The notes beneath the pieces were generated by a model. That model had not been told where the DNA came from. It did not search any database and saw only the letters and a list, made by a program, of their open reading frames with translations. A stretch of DNA of 64,000 bases. Source: Azoarcus sp. KH32C. GTDB lineage: Bacteria; Pseudomonadota; Gammaproteobacteria; Burkholderiales; Rhodocyclaceae. Shown piece after piece: positions 8,850 to 17,900 of the stretch. The stretch spans positions 434,001 through 498,000 of the forward strand of contig NC_020548.1 of the NCBI RefSeq assembly GCF_000349945.1. The letters run 5' to 3'. The position numbers and the translations under genes are program-made. Position 1 is the stretch's first letter. Each line of letters opens with the position of its first letter.

Positions 8850-8932
8850 TCCACAGCACCGACCTTCGACTAAGGTACGAGAAGCGGCGATGACAACAGC
8901 CGCAAATCCAACCCCACATGAAAGGAGCGACC

Positions 8933-9379
8933 ATGCCTACCGGTACCGTCCGCCTGCACCGAGTACTACGCGCGAAACCCGAGAAGATCTATCGAGCCTT
9001 CCTCGACGCTGAAGCGCTCGCCCGCTGGCTACCGCCCAACGGCTTCACCTGCAAGGTCGACCAGCTGGATGCCAAGGTCGGCGGCACCTTCAGGATGGCC
9101 TTCAGGAATTTCAGCACCGGCAACGGCCATTCCTTCGGCGGCACTTACCTGGACCTCATGCCGAACGAGCGCATCCGCTACACGGACAAGTTCGACGACA
9201 CCAAGCTGCCCGGCGAGATGGTGACGACCGTCACGCTGCGCCCGGTGGCCTGCGGGACGGAAATGAACGTCGTGCAGGAAGGCATTCCGGAGGCGATCCC
9301 GACGGAGTTTTGCTACCTCGGCTGGCAGGAGTCGCTCGACCATCTGGCGCGGCTCGTGGAGCCTGAAATTCCGGATTGA
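8933..9379 (+). CDS. SRPBCC/AHSA1-family protein
   Basis: 148 residues starting at ATG 8933, preceded by a good Shine-Dalgarno (AAAGGAG at 8919-8925). The START-like/AHSA1 fold is indicated by RVLRAKPEKIYRAFLDAEALARWLPP near the N-terminus, the GGTFRMAFRNFSTG and GGTYLDLMPNERI strands, and the C-terminal helix ending GWQESLDHLARLVE. Proteins of this family bind hydrophobic ligands or act as Hsp90-activator-like folds; the ligand is unknown. It sits 28 bp upstream of a VOC family gene with its own strong ribosome-binding site, probably forming a two-gene operon. Confidence 0.85.
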   Translation: MPTGTVRLHRVLRAKPEKIYRAFLDAEALARWLPPNGFTCKVDQLDAKVGGTFRMAFRNFSTGNGHSFGGTYLDLMPNERIRYTDKFDDTKLPGEMVTTVTLRPVACGTEMNVVQEGIPEAIPTEFCYLGWQESLDHLARLVEPEIPD

Positions 9380-9407
9380 AGTCCCCGTTCAAGGAAGGAG
9401 GATCATC

Positions 9408-9803
9408 ATGAGCGAAAGCGCTGTCCGAAACCCCGTCGGCTGGTTCGAAATCTACGTGAACGACATGCAGCGGGCCAAGACCTTTTACGAGGCCGTGCTG
9501 GGAACGCAGTTTTCGAAACTGGAGGCTCCGGGCCAGCCTCCCGGCATGGAAATGTGGGCGTTTCCGATGCATCAGGACGCCATGGGCATCACCGGGGCGC
9601 TGGTGAAGATGCCGGGCCTGGAGGCGGGTGGACACAACGTGCTGGTGTATTTCATGTGCGCGGACTGTGCCGTCGAAGCGGCCAAGGTCACGAAATCAGG
9701 CGGTAGCGTCGTCAAGGAAAAGTTTTCGATCGGTCAGTACGGATTCATCGCGCTGGTGACGGATACCGAAGGCAACATGATCGGCCTGCACTCGATGCAG
9801 TAG
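9408..9803 (+). CDS. VOC family protein (glyoxalase/bleomycin-resistance fold)
   Basis: 131 residues, preceded by AAGGAGG at 9393-9399. The VOC pattern is clear: NPVGWFEIYVNDMQRAKTFYEAVLG at the start and GFIALVTDTEGNMIGLHSMQ at the end, giving two beta-alpha-beta-beta-beta modules. The conserved C-terminal metal ligand position is occupied by DTEGN followed by LHS. The PhnB/YdeR-like subgroup is commonly annotated as a glyoxalase, but substrate and metal dependence are unknown. It is probably co-transcribed with the upstream AHSA1-like gene, a pairing seen in many proteobacteria. Confidence 0.85.
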   Translation: MSESAVRNPVGWFEIYVNDMQRAKTFYEAVLGTQFSKLEAPGQPPGMEMWAFPMHQDAMGITGALVKMPGLEAGGHNVLVYFMCADCAVEAAKVTKSGGSVVKEKFSIGQYGFIALVTDTEGNMIGLHSMQ

Positions 9804-9843
9804 CCGGAAAAGCGCGGGGCGCGCTCGGCACGCCCTGTGCCAG

Positions 9844-10548
9844 TCACCAGCTGATCGGACTCCGACCGGCCTGCACCAGCGCCTGGTTTGCACGCGAGAA
9901 CGGCCTGGAGCCGAAGAAGCCCTTGTTGCAGGCCCCGCCGATCGGGGAGGGATGGCTCGACTGGATGACCGTGTGCCCGTTGCCGACAATATGCTCACCC
10001 AACGCCTGCGCCGGCTTTCCCCAGAGGACGAAGACGATTCCGGACTGGGTCGTCGACAGCGCCCGCAGCAGTGCCCCGGTGACGAGATCCCAACCCAGCT
10101 TGTGATGCGACTTCGGCTTGTCCTTTTCGACCGACAGGATCGTGTTCAACAGCAGAACACCCTGTTGCGCCCAGCCCGTGAGATCCCCCGACGAACGAAC
10201 TTCCCCACCGAGATCCGCGGCAAGCTCCTTGTAGATGTTCCGCAGCGAGGGCGGAATCCGCACCCCCTGCGGCACCGAAAACGAAAGTCCCATCGCTTCC
10301 GCAACCTGCCGGCCATCGGCCACCGTCGAGATCCCGTGATAGGGATCCTGCCCGGCGATACAAACACGCACGTCGGCAGGCGATACGAGATCGAGCGCAC
10401 GATAGCGATCGATCGACGCCGGCAGCACAACGCTGCCGGCCGCCTCGCGCGCGGCGAGTTCGGCCTCGATCGTCGAGACGCGTTGCGCGACCACGGCGTC
10501 GAGACGCAGCTCCGCGAGAATGGACATCCAGGATGAGGGCAAAGACAT
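9844..10548 (-). CDS. ung: Uracil-DNA glycosylase, family 1
   Basis: 234 residues, the normal Ung length. It removes uracil from DNA in base-excision repair. The water-activating motif GQDPYHG (catalytic Asp at D68), the LLLNTILSV strand and the HPSP minor-groove loop near residue 197 are all present. The gene converges with the VOC gene. It is normally a core chromosomal gene, which matters for judging whether this molecule is a chromosome or a plasmid. Start: ATG 10548; the internal M8 could also be used. Confidence 0.95.
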   Translation of the reverse strand: MSLPSSWMSILAELRLDAVVAQRVSTIEAELAAREAAGSVVLPASIDRYRALDLVSPADVRVCIAGQDPYHGISTVADGRQVAEAMGLSFSVPQGVRIPPSLRNIYKELAADLGGEVRSSGDLTGWAQQGVLLLNTILSVEKDKPKSHHKLGWDLVTGALLRALSTTQSGIVFVLWGKPAQALGEHIVGNGHTVIQSSHPSPIGGACNKGFFGSRPFSRANQALVQAGRSPISW

Positions 10549-10737
10549 GGGAAAGGGACTCCAGAAGCCGCGCGGATGCTAACACAGCGGTGTCAGGGTC
10601 GATGTACCGATACGGTATTTCCTTGACCAGTGCTCAGTACGGTAAGCTCGATGCGGTCCCGGCGTGATCGGGCAGGCATGCTGCGCGAACCCGACCCGTT
10701 TTGCGATTGCCTAAGCGCAATGCCGGAGGAAACTCGG

Positions 10738-11538
10738 ATGGTGGGCAAGGAGTCGATCTTCGTTCTGGGTGCACAGGATCCCGAAATGCGGGAGATCGAA
10801 CGCTGTCTGCGGCGGGCGGGCCGACAATTCGTGCATGCCGCACGACACGGAGAACGCTGCCTCGCGCGCACGGCTTATGACGCGAATGGTGTCGTGCGGA
10901 TGTCGCGGACGGGCCAGCCAATGCCGGCGGTGCTGCTCCCCAAGGCTCCGGCGGTGTTCGTCGAGTGCACGGTGCTCGGCCACGAGCCGGTATTGCGAGT
11001 CGATCACCATCATCCCGGCGACCCCGGTTACGACAAGGGGCCGGAGGCTTATCTCGAGGGGTCGTCCGTCGGACAGCTGCTGAGGCTGCTGGAGATGGAG
11101 CCGGATGTGACCCAGCGCCTGCTCGCCGCAGCTGATCATTGCCTGACCGCCGCCTACCAGGGGGCCTGTCCCGGCGTGGATCCGCATGAACTGCTTTTCC
11201 AGCGCGCAGCGTGGCAGGCCAAGATGAGCGGACGCACGCTCGGAGACGTCATGGAAGGCATCCTCGATTCGGCGAAGCGGGTCGAACGCCACTACGATTC
11301 GGAGCGCGGCGAAGCGCTCTTTCTCGATCCGACCGAAGTCCCGCCCGATCTCGCCGAGGGCGCGGCGCTGGCCGGCAAGCCGATACGCTACCTGCAGGTG
11401 CTTCCGAGCCGAGAGGTCAAGGAAATGCTGAAAGGCGCGAGCCCCGAACACATCCAGCGCTTCATGGCCTCGCACCGTGCCGCCGGCCGGCGGGTCTACG
11501 GCAATCCGTACCGTGGCTATGCCGGCACCTATTACTGA
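10738..11538 (+). CDS. Uncharacterised protein with DHH-like motif
   Basis: 266 residues from ATG 10738, chosen because GGAGGA lies 7 bp upstream; in-frame ATGs further upstream give non-conserved extensions. The sequence begins with a beta strand (ESIFVLGAQDPEMREIERCLRRAG) and contains LRVDHHHPGDPGYDKGPEAYLEGSSVGQLL near residue 90. This resembles the DHH-family phosphoesterase motif (Asp-His-His), although the other family motifs are not obvious. A catalytic phosphoesterase or nuclease role is therefore only a possibility. No neighbour gives a functional clue. Confidence 0.6.
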   Translation: MVGKESIFVLGAQDPEMREIERCLRRAGRQFVHAARHGERCLARTAYDANGVVRMSRTGQPMPAVLLPKAPAVFVECTVLGHEPVLRVDHHHPGDPGYDKGPEAYLEGSSVGQLLRLLEMEPDVTQRLLAAADHCLTAAYQGACPGVDPHELLFQRAAWQAKMSGRTLGDVMEGILDSAKRVERHYDSERGEALFLDPTEVPPDLAEGAALAGKPIRYLQVLPSREVKEMLKGASPEHIQRFMASHRAAGRRVYGNPYRGYAGTYY

Positions 11539-11588
11539 CGACAGATGCCGCTTGCCGAAGAGATAGGCCAATTGACCCAGGTGCGAAC

Positions 11589-11625
11589 GCGTCGGATACT
11601 CCGACGCCGTCGAGGGTCTTTTTTC
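11589..11625 (+). terminator. Hairpin followed by T-run
   Basis: A perfect 8-bp stem GCGTCGGA / TCCGACGC (11589-11596 and 11600-11607) with a 3-nt loop is followed 10 nt later by a run of six T. It lies between the DHH-like gene and the glutathione transferase on the plus strand. The distance from stem to T-run is longer than ideal, so termination efficiency is uncertain. Confidence 0.4.
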
Positions 11626-11659
11626 GTCAACCGGCATCCGAACATTGTCCGAGGTCAAC

Positions 11660-12331
11660 GTGAAGCTCTATTTCCATCCAGCATCGACCACGTCGCGCAT
11701 CATCCTGCTCTTCGTTAGCGAAGAAGGTATCCCGTTCGAGCCGGAAGTCGTGGACATCCTCTCCGGCGCCCACCTGTCGGGTTCGTTCCCGTCGATCAAC
11801 CCCAAGCGCCTCGTTCCGGCGCTGGACGACGACGGCTTCATCGTGACGGAAAGTGCGGCCATCCTGCGTTATCTCGCCGCAAAGACCGGGTCCGCCGCCT
11901 ACCCGACGGATCTCAAGGAGCGTGCGCGCGTCGACGAGATGATCGACTACCTAAACTCGGACTTCTACCGGGATTGGGGCTACAACATGATCTACCCGCA
12001 GCTTTTCCCGCACCACAAGCGCGAGTCGGATGCAGCCCATGAGGGAACGGTTCGCTGGGGGCAGGATCGCGTGCGCAACGGCCTCGCCTATCTCGACTCC
12101 GTGCTGGCGAAGCAACGCTATCTGGCGGGCGACAAGCTCACGATTGCCGACTACTTCGGTGCCGGCGTGTTTTCTGCGGGCGAACTGATCCGGGTCGATC
12201 TGGCCCAATTCCCGAACCTTCAGCGCTGGTACGAGTCCATGCGCTCATTGCCCTCGTGGCCGAAGGTCAGCGAGGCGCTCGAGGGATTCAAGGGGATGCT
12301 GAAGGACATGTCCTTCGTCTCCATCCCCTGA
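11660..12331 (+). CDS. Glutathione S-transferase family protein
   Basis: 223 residues from GTG 11660 with GAGG about 5 bp upstream; a TTG at 11645 is an alternative start. The thioredoxin-like N-terminal domain (KLYFHPASTTSRIILLFVSEE, with the cis-Pro segment RLVPALDDDG and TESAAILRYLA) is followed by an all-helical C-terminal domain with the GST signature AGDKLTIADYFGAG. It is cytosolic and conjugates or reduces substrates with glutathione; substrate unknown. Ser in the PASTTSR segment may be the glutathione-activating residue. It lies 19 bp upstream of a glutathionyl-hydroquinone reductase-like gene and is probably co-transcribed with it. Confidence 0.85.
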   Translation: MKLYFHPASTTSRIILLFVSEEGIPFEPEVVDILSGAHLSGSFPSINPKRLVPALDDDGFIVTESAAILRYLAAKTGSAAYPTDLKERARVDEMIDYLNSDFYRDWGYNMIYPQLFPHHKRESDAAHEGTVRWGQDRVRNGLAYLDSVLAKQRYLAGDKLTIADYFGAGVFSAGELIRVDLAQFPNLQRWYESMRSLPSWPKVSEALEGFKGMLKDMSFVSIP

Positions 12332-12350
12332 TCGTTTCAAGAGGCAGCTT

Positions 12351-13301
12351 ATGGCATCGGGCATCCTCATCGACGGCCGCTGGGAAGTGCGCCCCTACAA
12401 GGCCGATGCGGCAGGGCGTTTCGAGCGGCAGAAGACCTTGTTCCGCTCCAGGGTCGGCGAAGGGGACTTCCCGCTGGAAGAAGGCCGTTATCGGCTGTAC
12501 GTGAGCTACGCCTGCCCATGGGCGCACCGGACGATGATCGCCCGCGCGCTGCTGGGCCTCGAATCGGCGATTCCGATGTCGGTGGTCCACCCGCACATGC
12601 TGGAGCAGAGCTGGGAGTTCAGGGACGACGATGGCCGGACCTGTCCCGAACCGGTATTCGACGCCGAGGCGCTGTGGCAGGTCTATGCGCGTGCCGAGCC
12701 GGGCGTCAGTGGACGGGTGACGGTGCCCGTCCTCCTCGATACGGTCGCGAAGCGCATCGTCAATAACGAGTCGCGCGAAATCGTCCGCATGTTCGGGCGG
12801 GCCTTCCGGCCCTATGCCCGGAATTCGGATGTCGATCTTTGCCCTCCGGGGATGCAGGACGAGATCGAGGCCGTGATCGACGCCTTGTACGAGCCCGTCA
12901 ACAACGGCGTGTATCGTGCGGGCTTTGCGCGATCCCAGGCCGCCTACGAAGAAGCCGCCCGGGGACTCTTCGCAGCGCTGGAACATTGGGACGGCGTGCT
13001 CGGACGCCGGCGCTGGCTGTGCGGAGACGTGCTGACCGAAGCGGACATTGCGCTCTTCACGACATTGCTGCGCTTCGATCCGGTCTACTACGTGCATTTC
13101 AAGTGCTCGCTGAAGCACATCTGGGACTATCCGAATCTCTGGCGCTTCCTGCGCCGGCTCTACCACCATCCGGCGGTCCAGCCGACGATCCGCCTCGACC
13201 ACATCGTCCAGCACTACTTCGTCAGCCACCCGCACATCAATCCGTCCGGCCTGGTGCCGATCGGCCCGGTGATCGATTACGGAGAACCTCCCCGTGACTG
13301 A
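12351..13301 (+). CDS. Glutathionyl-hydroquinone reductase (Xi-class GST, YqjG-like)
   Basis: 316 residues, the usual length. The Xi-class active site YVSYACPWAHRT (catalytic Cys near residue 54), the RFERQKTLFRSRV lead-in, the NNESREIVRMF motif and the C-terminal INPSGLVPIGP are diagnostic. The enzyme reduces glutathionyl-hydroquinones with glutathione in the cytosol and often accompanies quinone or aromatic degradation. It follows a conventional GST by 19 bp. Its stop overlaps the GTG of the broken receiver/PAS gene downstream. Confidence 0.9.
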   Translation: MASGILIDGRWEVRPYKADAAGRFERQKTLFRSRVGEGDFPLEEGRYRLYVSYACPWAHRTMIARALLGLESAIPMSVVHPHMLEQSWEFRDDDGRTCPEPVFDAEALWQVYARAEPGVSGRVTVPVLLDTVAKRIVNNESREIVRMFGRAFRPYARNSDVDLCPPGMQDEIEAVIDALYEPVNNGVYRAGFARSQAAYEEAARGLFAALEHWDGVLGRRRWLCGDVLTEADIALFTTLLRFDPVYYVHFKCSLKHIWDYPNLWRFLRRLYHHPAVQPTIRLDHIVQHYFVSHPHINPSGLVPIGPVIDYGEPPRD

Positions 13302-14040
13302 TCGGACCGCCCGCGGTCTGCCGCGAGTCCTGCTCGTCGACACCGACCCGCAATCGCAGCGCATGGCGGCGCTGTCGAATGCGGGTTTCCTCGTGCAGCG
13401 CGTCGACGTGGTACGCCACGCTCGACCCATCGCTGGACCTGGCGGCGCGGATGCAAGGCGCCGCTTCCGTGGAAGTCGCCTCGGCGGTGTTTCACGCCGG
13501 CCAACACCAGCGTTCACGGGTGGAACTTCACGCCCGCCGCATTCGAGGGCTCGGCTCGGACAATGAACGCTGGCTGGTGATGATGCGCGACCTGGGGCCT
13601 GAAGAACTGGCCGTTCGCCAGCAACTGGAGTCCGAACGCGCGCGCCGGCTCGTGGAGTACGGTGGCGACATCCTCCTCCTGCACGACACCGAGGGACGGA
13701 TCGTCGACGTGAACCATCAGGCGACGGTCCAGACGGGGGATACGCGCGACGAACTGCTGAACCTGCGGATCTGGGATCTCGACCGCGAGGCGAGACCGGG
13801 CGCGGGATCTGGGCGCGGCTCGCCGCGGGTGGCGCGCTGACCGTCGAAGGCAACATCCGGCGCAAAGACAACTCGCTCTTCCCGGTCGAAGTGAAGCTCG
13901 GCGCATGGGAAGACCGCGGCGAAAAGCAGATCGTCGCCTGGCTGCGCGACATCACGGAACGTCGGCAAGCCGAGGAGTCGCAGCGGCTCGCGCGCATCGT
14001 GTTCGACGCGTCCCTGTCGAAGCCGCAGGCCTGCGGTTAG
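13294..14040 (+). pseudogene. Receiver/PAS signalling gene broken by frameshifts
   Basis: GTG 13294 overlaps the end of the upstream gene. The first frame reads a receiver-like start, RVLLVDTDPQSQRMAALSNAGF, then shifts by about residue 50. A second frame (to 13840) continues through a receiver C-terminal part and a PAS domain (GGDILLLHDTEGRIVDVNHQ). A third frame (about 13840-14040) supplies the PAS C-terminal strands (EGNIRRKDNSLFPVEVKLG) and the PAC sequence WLRDITERRQAEESQRLAR before a TAG. At least two frameshifts and a missing output domain make it a decayed sensor gene. Sequencing error is an alternative for individual shifts. Confidence 0.75.
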
Positions 14041-14954
14041 GGATAAATGGCCGTCCAGGGTGCGGCGTCGTCGACCCGCATATAGCCACGGTACATACCC
14101 TCGGTGTTGAAGGGCATGCTGACATTGCCGTGGGCGTCGACGGCGATCAGGCCGCCCTGACCTCCGATCGCGGACAGGGCTTCCATCACGACGTGCTGGG
14201 CGGCCGCCTCTAGCGTCAGGCCGCCGTACGCGATTCTCGCGCACAGGTCATGCGCGACGGCGCAGCGGATGAAGTATTCCCCGGTGCCGGTGCAGGAGAC
14301 GGCAGCGACGCGGTTCGCATAGGTGCCGGCACCGATCAACGGCGAATCGCCGACCCGGCCGGGCAGCTTGTTGGTCACGCCGCCGGTGGAGGTCGCGGCT
14401 GCCAGATGGCCTCGGGCGTCGAGGGCGACGGCGCCGACCGTGCCGTGCTTGCGCTTGTCATCCAGCAGTCCCGATTGCGCACGCCTCAACTGCTCGCGGC
14501 GAAGCTCGGTCGAGAAGTAGTCCGGCTCGACCAGTTCCAGCCCACACGCCTCGGCAAAGGCCTCCGCGCCCGCGCCCACGAGGAGCACATGCGTGCTACG
14601 TTCCATCACCGCGCGCGCCGCCCGCAGCGGCCGGCCCACTCGGCTCACGCACGCGACCGCACCGGCACGGAGCGTCGCCCCGTCCATCACGGCCGCATCG
14701 AGCTCATGGGTCTCATCGCGTGTAAATACCGCGCCACGACCGGCGTTGAAAAGAGGGCAGTCCTCCAACAGGTCCACCGCGAGACTGACCGCATCGAGCG
14801 CGCTGCCGCCGTCGGCCAACACCTGCCGTCCGGAGCGCAGGACATTCGCCAAGGCATCGCGGTAAGCGGCTTCGATGTCAGGGTCGAACTCTCCGGGGCC
14901 GCGTCCGCCCGCCCCGCCATGGATTGCGATGACTGGCATGAGTCCGCTTGTCAT
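14037..14954 (-). CDS. Isoaspartyl peptidase / L-asparaginase, Ntn-hydrolase type
   Basis: 305 residues from ATG 14954, preceded by GGAGG 7 bp upstream; the frame is open further upstream only because it overlaps the preceding gene. IAIHGGAGG near the N-terminus, the N-terminal-nucleophile motif KHGTVGAVALD (T172 becomes the new N-terminus after autocleavage) and GDSPLIGAGTYA with the later TGTGEYFIR are diagnostic. It hydrolyses isoaspartyl dipeptides and asparagine. Its ATG overlaps the TGA of the 1364-residue membrane protein gene (ATGA), which indicates translational coupling. Confidence 0.93.
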   Translation of the reverse strand: MTSGLMPVIAIHGGAGGRGPGEFDPDIEAAYRDALANVLRSGRQVLADGGSALDAVSLAVDLLEDCPLFNAGRGAVFTRDETHELDAAVMDGATLRAGAVACVSRVGRPLRAARAVMERSTHVLLVGAGAEAFAEACGLELVEPDYFSTELRREQLRRAQSGLLDDKRKHGTVGAVALDARGHLAAATSTGGVTNKLPGRVGDSPLIGAGTYANRVAAVSCTGTGEYFIRCAVAHDLCARIAYGGLTLEAAAQHVVMEALSAIGGQGGLIAVDAHGNVSMPFNTEGMYRGYMRVDDAAPWTAIYP

Positions 14955-17900
14955 TTTGGAGCCTCCGATGTCGCGATCGCGCCCGCCCCCTCCTTGCCGG
15001 ACCGGCGCATTCCTTCGAGCGGCCGCCAGTATGCGCCGCCCGCCGAGTAGCATTCCCACGCCCACCGCGCCCAGCGCGTGATCGCAACCGCAAGCCAGAG
15101 CGCCCATGCGAGCATCGCCAGTCGATAGGCGAATACGGGGATGCTATAGACCTCGACGACGGGGGTCACCGCCTTAAGCCGGTCGAGGTACCAGTTGAGC
15201 TGGAAGGCGCTCGAACCGTTTCCGGCGATGAGCATGTCGGGATAGCCGAGCAGGCCTTGCCGCAGGGCGTCGAACAGGGCGCCGGCCGCCATCATCGTCA
15301 GGAACAGGATCGCGATCTGCAAGAGGTTGAAGCGCCACGGGGACGCAGGTGGGTAGGTCCGACGAACGACCAACAGCACAAACCAGCTCACCATCAGGAA
15401 GGCCGCGGCGACCGAGGCCTGCACCAGTCCGATCCCCAGCAGTACCCAGGCCGCGGCACTCAGCGGTGTCGGCAGCACTCGCGGCAGCACCAGCGCGACC
15501 GCCACCACCACCGCCAGAACGCCCCACAGCAGAACCGCCGGCCCGACCAGCGGTCCGCGGGTGAAGAGAACGACGCGGTCCTGCGGCACGGCAAGCGTCA
15601 CGCTCGCGTTGACCGCGGGCGCCCCCAGGTCGAGCTGCGGCGCGACGTAATGCGCATCCATCGCCGCCCGGTCGCGCCACTCGATCTGTACCGAATGCTC
15701 CCCGGGCGTGACCGGCAGCGCCAGCTTGTTTCCGTCCGCGCGCAGGGGTTGCACGGTGCCGTCGATGCGCACCGACGAAAGCTCGGCGCCGTCCGGCAGG
15801 CCGATGACGTGGTTTCCCCCGGTGCTGCTCCGCAACCGTAGCGTCGCCGTCACGTCCGTCGACCGCTGCCCGACCCGCGCGCCCAACTGGACATCGTCGA
15901 TCGTCAGCGTCGCCCCTTCGATGACCGCCGGCCGCGACACCTTCAGCTCGACGCTCTCCCCCGGCCACGGCAGCCAGCGCGGCTGCCACCGTGCGCCGTC
16001 GGTCCAGGCGACGGGCATCAGCCCCGAGGATTGAACGTTCCAGAGCGGAGTGGCCGTGACCGACCAGCGTTCGATCTGCCCCGGATACGTGGAAGTGCGC
16101 AGGCTCAGGACCTGGGCGGGCGCAAGCACGCTTGCAAAGCTGCGCGTGGCTCCGGGCGCAAGGTCGAACACGGCTTCGCCCGCGTCGGCCGTCACGCCCG
16201 GGTCGGTCACGGCTTCGCCTTCCAACAGCGGGACGCGCACGTTCGCCTGCAAGGCACTGCTGCCGTGGCGACGGACGATCGTGCTCAGCGTCCACGTCTG
16301 CCCGAGGTCGAGATGACGTTCCACCTCGACCAGCGGCGGCAGCTCCGCGCCGCCGTTGAACTCCCTGGCCCGGCCCGATCCGGCCGCCTCGCGAACGCGG
16401 GAAAGCGTCAGCGTATCGGTCGCCAATCCCCGCGCGTCCCGCCCCGCAAGACTCCACAGGTCGAGCTCGGTCGTGAGCCGTCGCGGCGCCATCGGCAGAT
16501 GCAGAGGAACGTCATCGACACTCGCAGGGATCGTCAGCTCGAGGACGCTGATCCCAGGCTGAACCGAGGTCCAGATCCGCCCGGCTTCATCCCGGAACAG
16601 CGGCGGGGTTTTGCCGGCCAGGAGTACGGACGACGGACGCAGGTTTGCGCCGGGGCTTGGCAGTACGACCGGCGTCCGTGCCTGGGCATGGATTTCGAGC
16701 CTCAGTGTGATTGCGTTCCCGGAAGCCTTGATGTCCAGCGCGGCGAGGTCTGCACAGGCCGGCGTGCATGGTGGTGCCACCGGCGGGGCGAGCAAGCGCT
16801 CGCGCAATTGCTGCAGCAAGGCCTCCGAGGGGAACTGCGACTGCGCTTGCGCCTCGTCCGGAACGGTCCCGAGAAGCGCTCCGACGGCGACAAGCACTGC
16901 TGCAGCCCGAGCCCCCAGCGCACCGCGCAATCGCCGCCCCAGTCCACCCAGATCGGTCGGCCAGCATCGCCATAGCGCGATCGCCAACAGAACGATCGCC
17001 GCGAGCGACCAGAGCGCTGACGCCGCGGGCGGAAGCAGTGTCAGACGCAGGGCCTGCTCCGGCCCCAGGGGGCCTTGCGCAGACATCGCCACGACAGTCC
17101 ATTGCCAATCCGGAATCCCAGGCCCCGTCTGCACCTTCACATTCGGGTCGATGCGTCGGTAAGCGCCGTAGTCGGCCGAACTCGAACCCTGGCGCGATGC
17201 CGCCGCGTCAACCTCGTCGCGCCGCTTGAGCGTGGACTCGGCCCTGTCTTCCAGTTCCGCGGGTGCCGGAGCGGCAGCGGGTCTGGGCGCTTGCGGAACA
17301 TACTGACGTTTCGCGGCCGTATAAGCGTAATTCATTTCCAACGCGGGATACATCGCCTGCCGCAGCTGAGTCACGGCAAAAGGCAGCAGCAGGATCGCGA
17401 TCAAGACGGCACTGGCGAGACTGCCCCGGGTCGCCCAGCCCCGCAGCCTCGCCTGATCCGGCAATGCGCGGGCAACGGCCTGCAGCACGACCAGCGCCAG
17501 CCAGGCGAATTTCGGCGCGAGCGGCATATGCCAGCTCAGCACCAGTCCTCCGAGCAGGATGGCCGCAGTCCCCGTACCGACGACCCGGAAGGTCACCGCC
17601 GCGATGAGAAGAACCGCGAAGAGGTCCCACAGCGTCCAGGACGCCAGCCATTCGCCCTGCACGGAGTCGGTTCCCGATGCGTGAATCAGGCGCCAACCCG
17701 GCGGCAGGTTGAGTTCGGCGGACCAAACACTCGGCGGAATGCTCCACCCGCTCGCCGGCAACTCCCGGTCCGACGATTCGATGCGGCTGTCCGCCTCGAG
17801 CGCGAGCGCGGCTTCGCGCAGTTCCACTCCGCGTCCCGCTGCGCTGCGCGTCAGAGGCTGATCGACACCATTGATCGATACCCTGCCCAACGCGAAAGCC

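Noticed and set aside
14948..17229. Several long plus-strand frames opposite the 1364-residue gene
   Set aside because: Arg/Gln/His-rich shadow frames caused by high GC at third codon positions.
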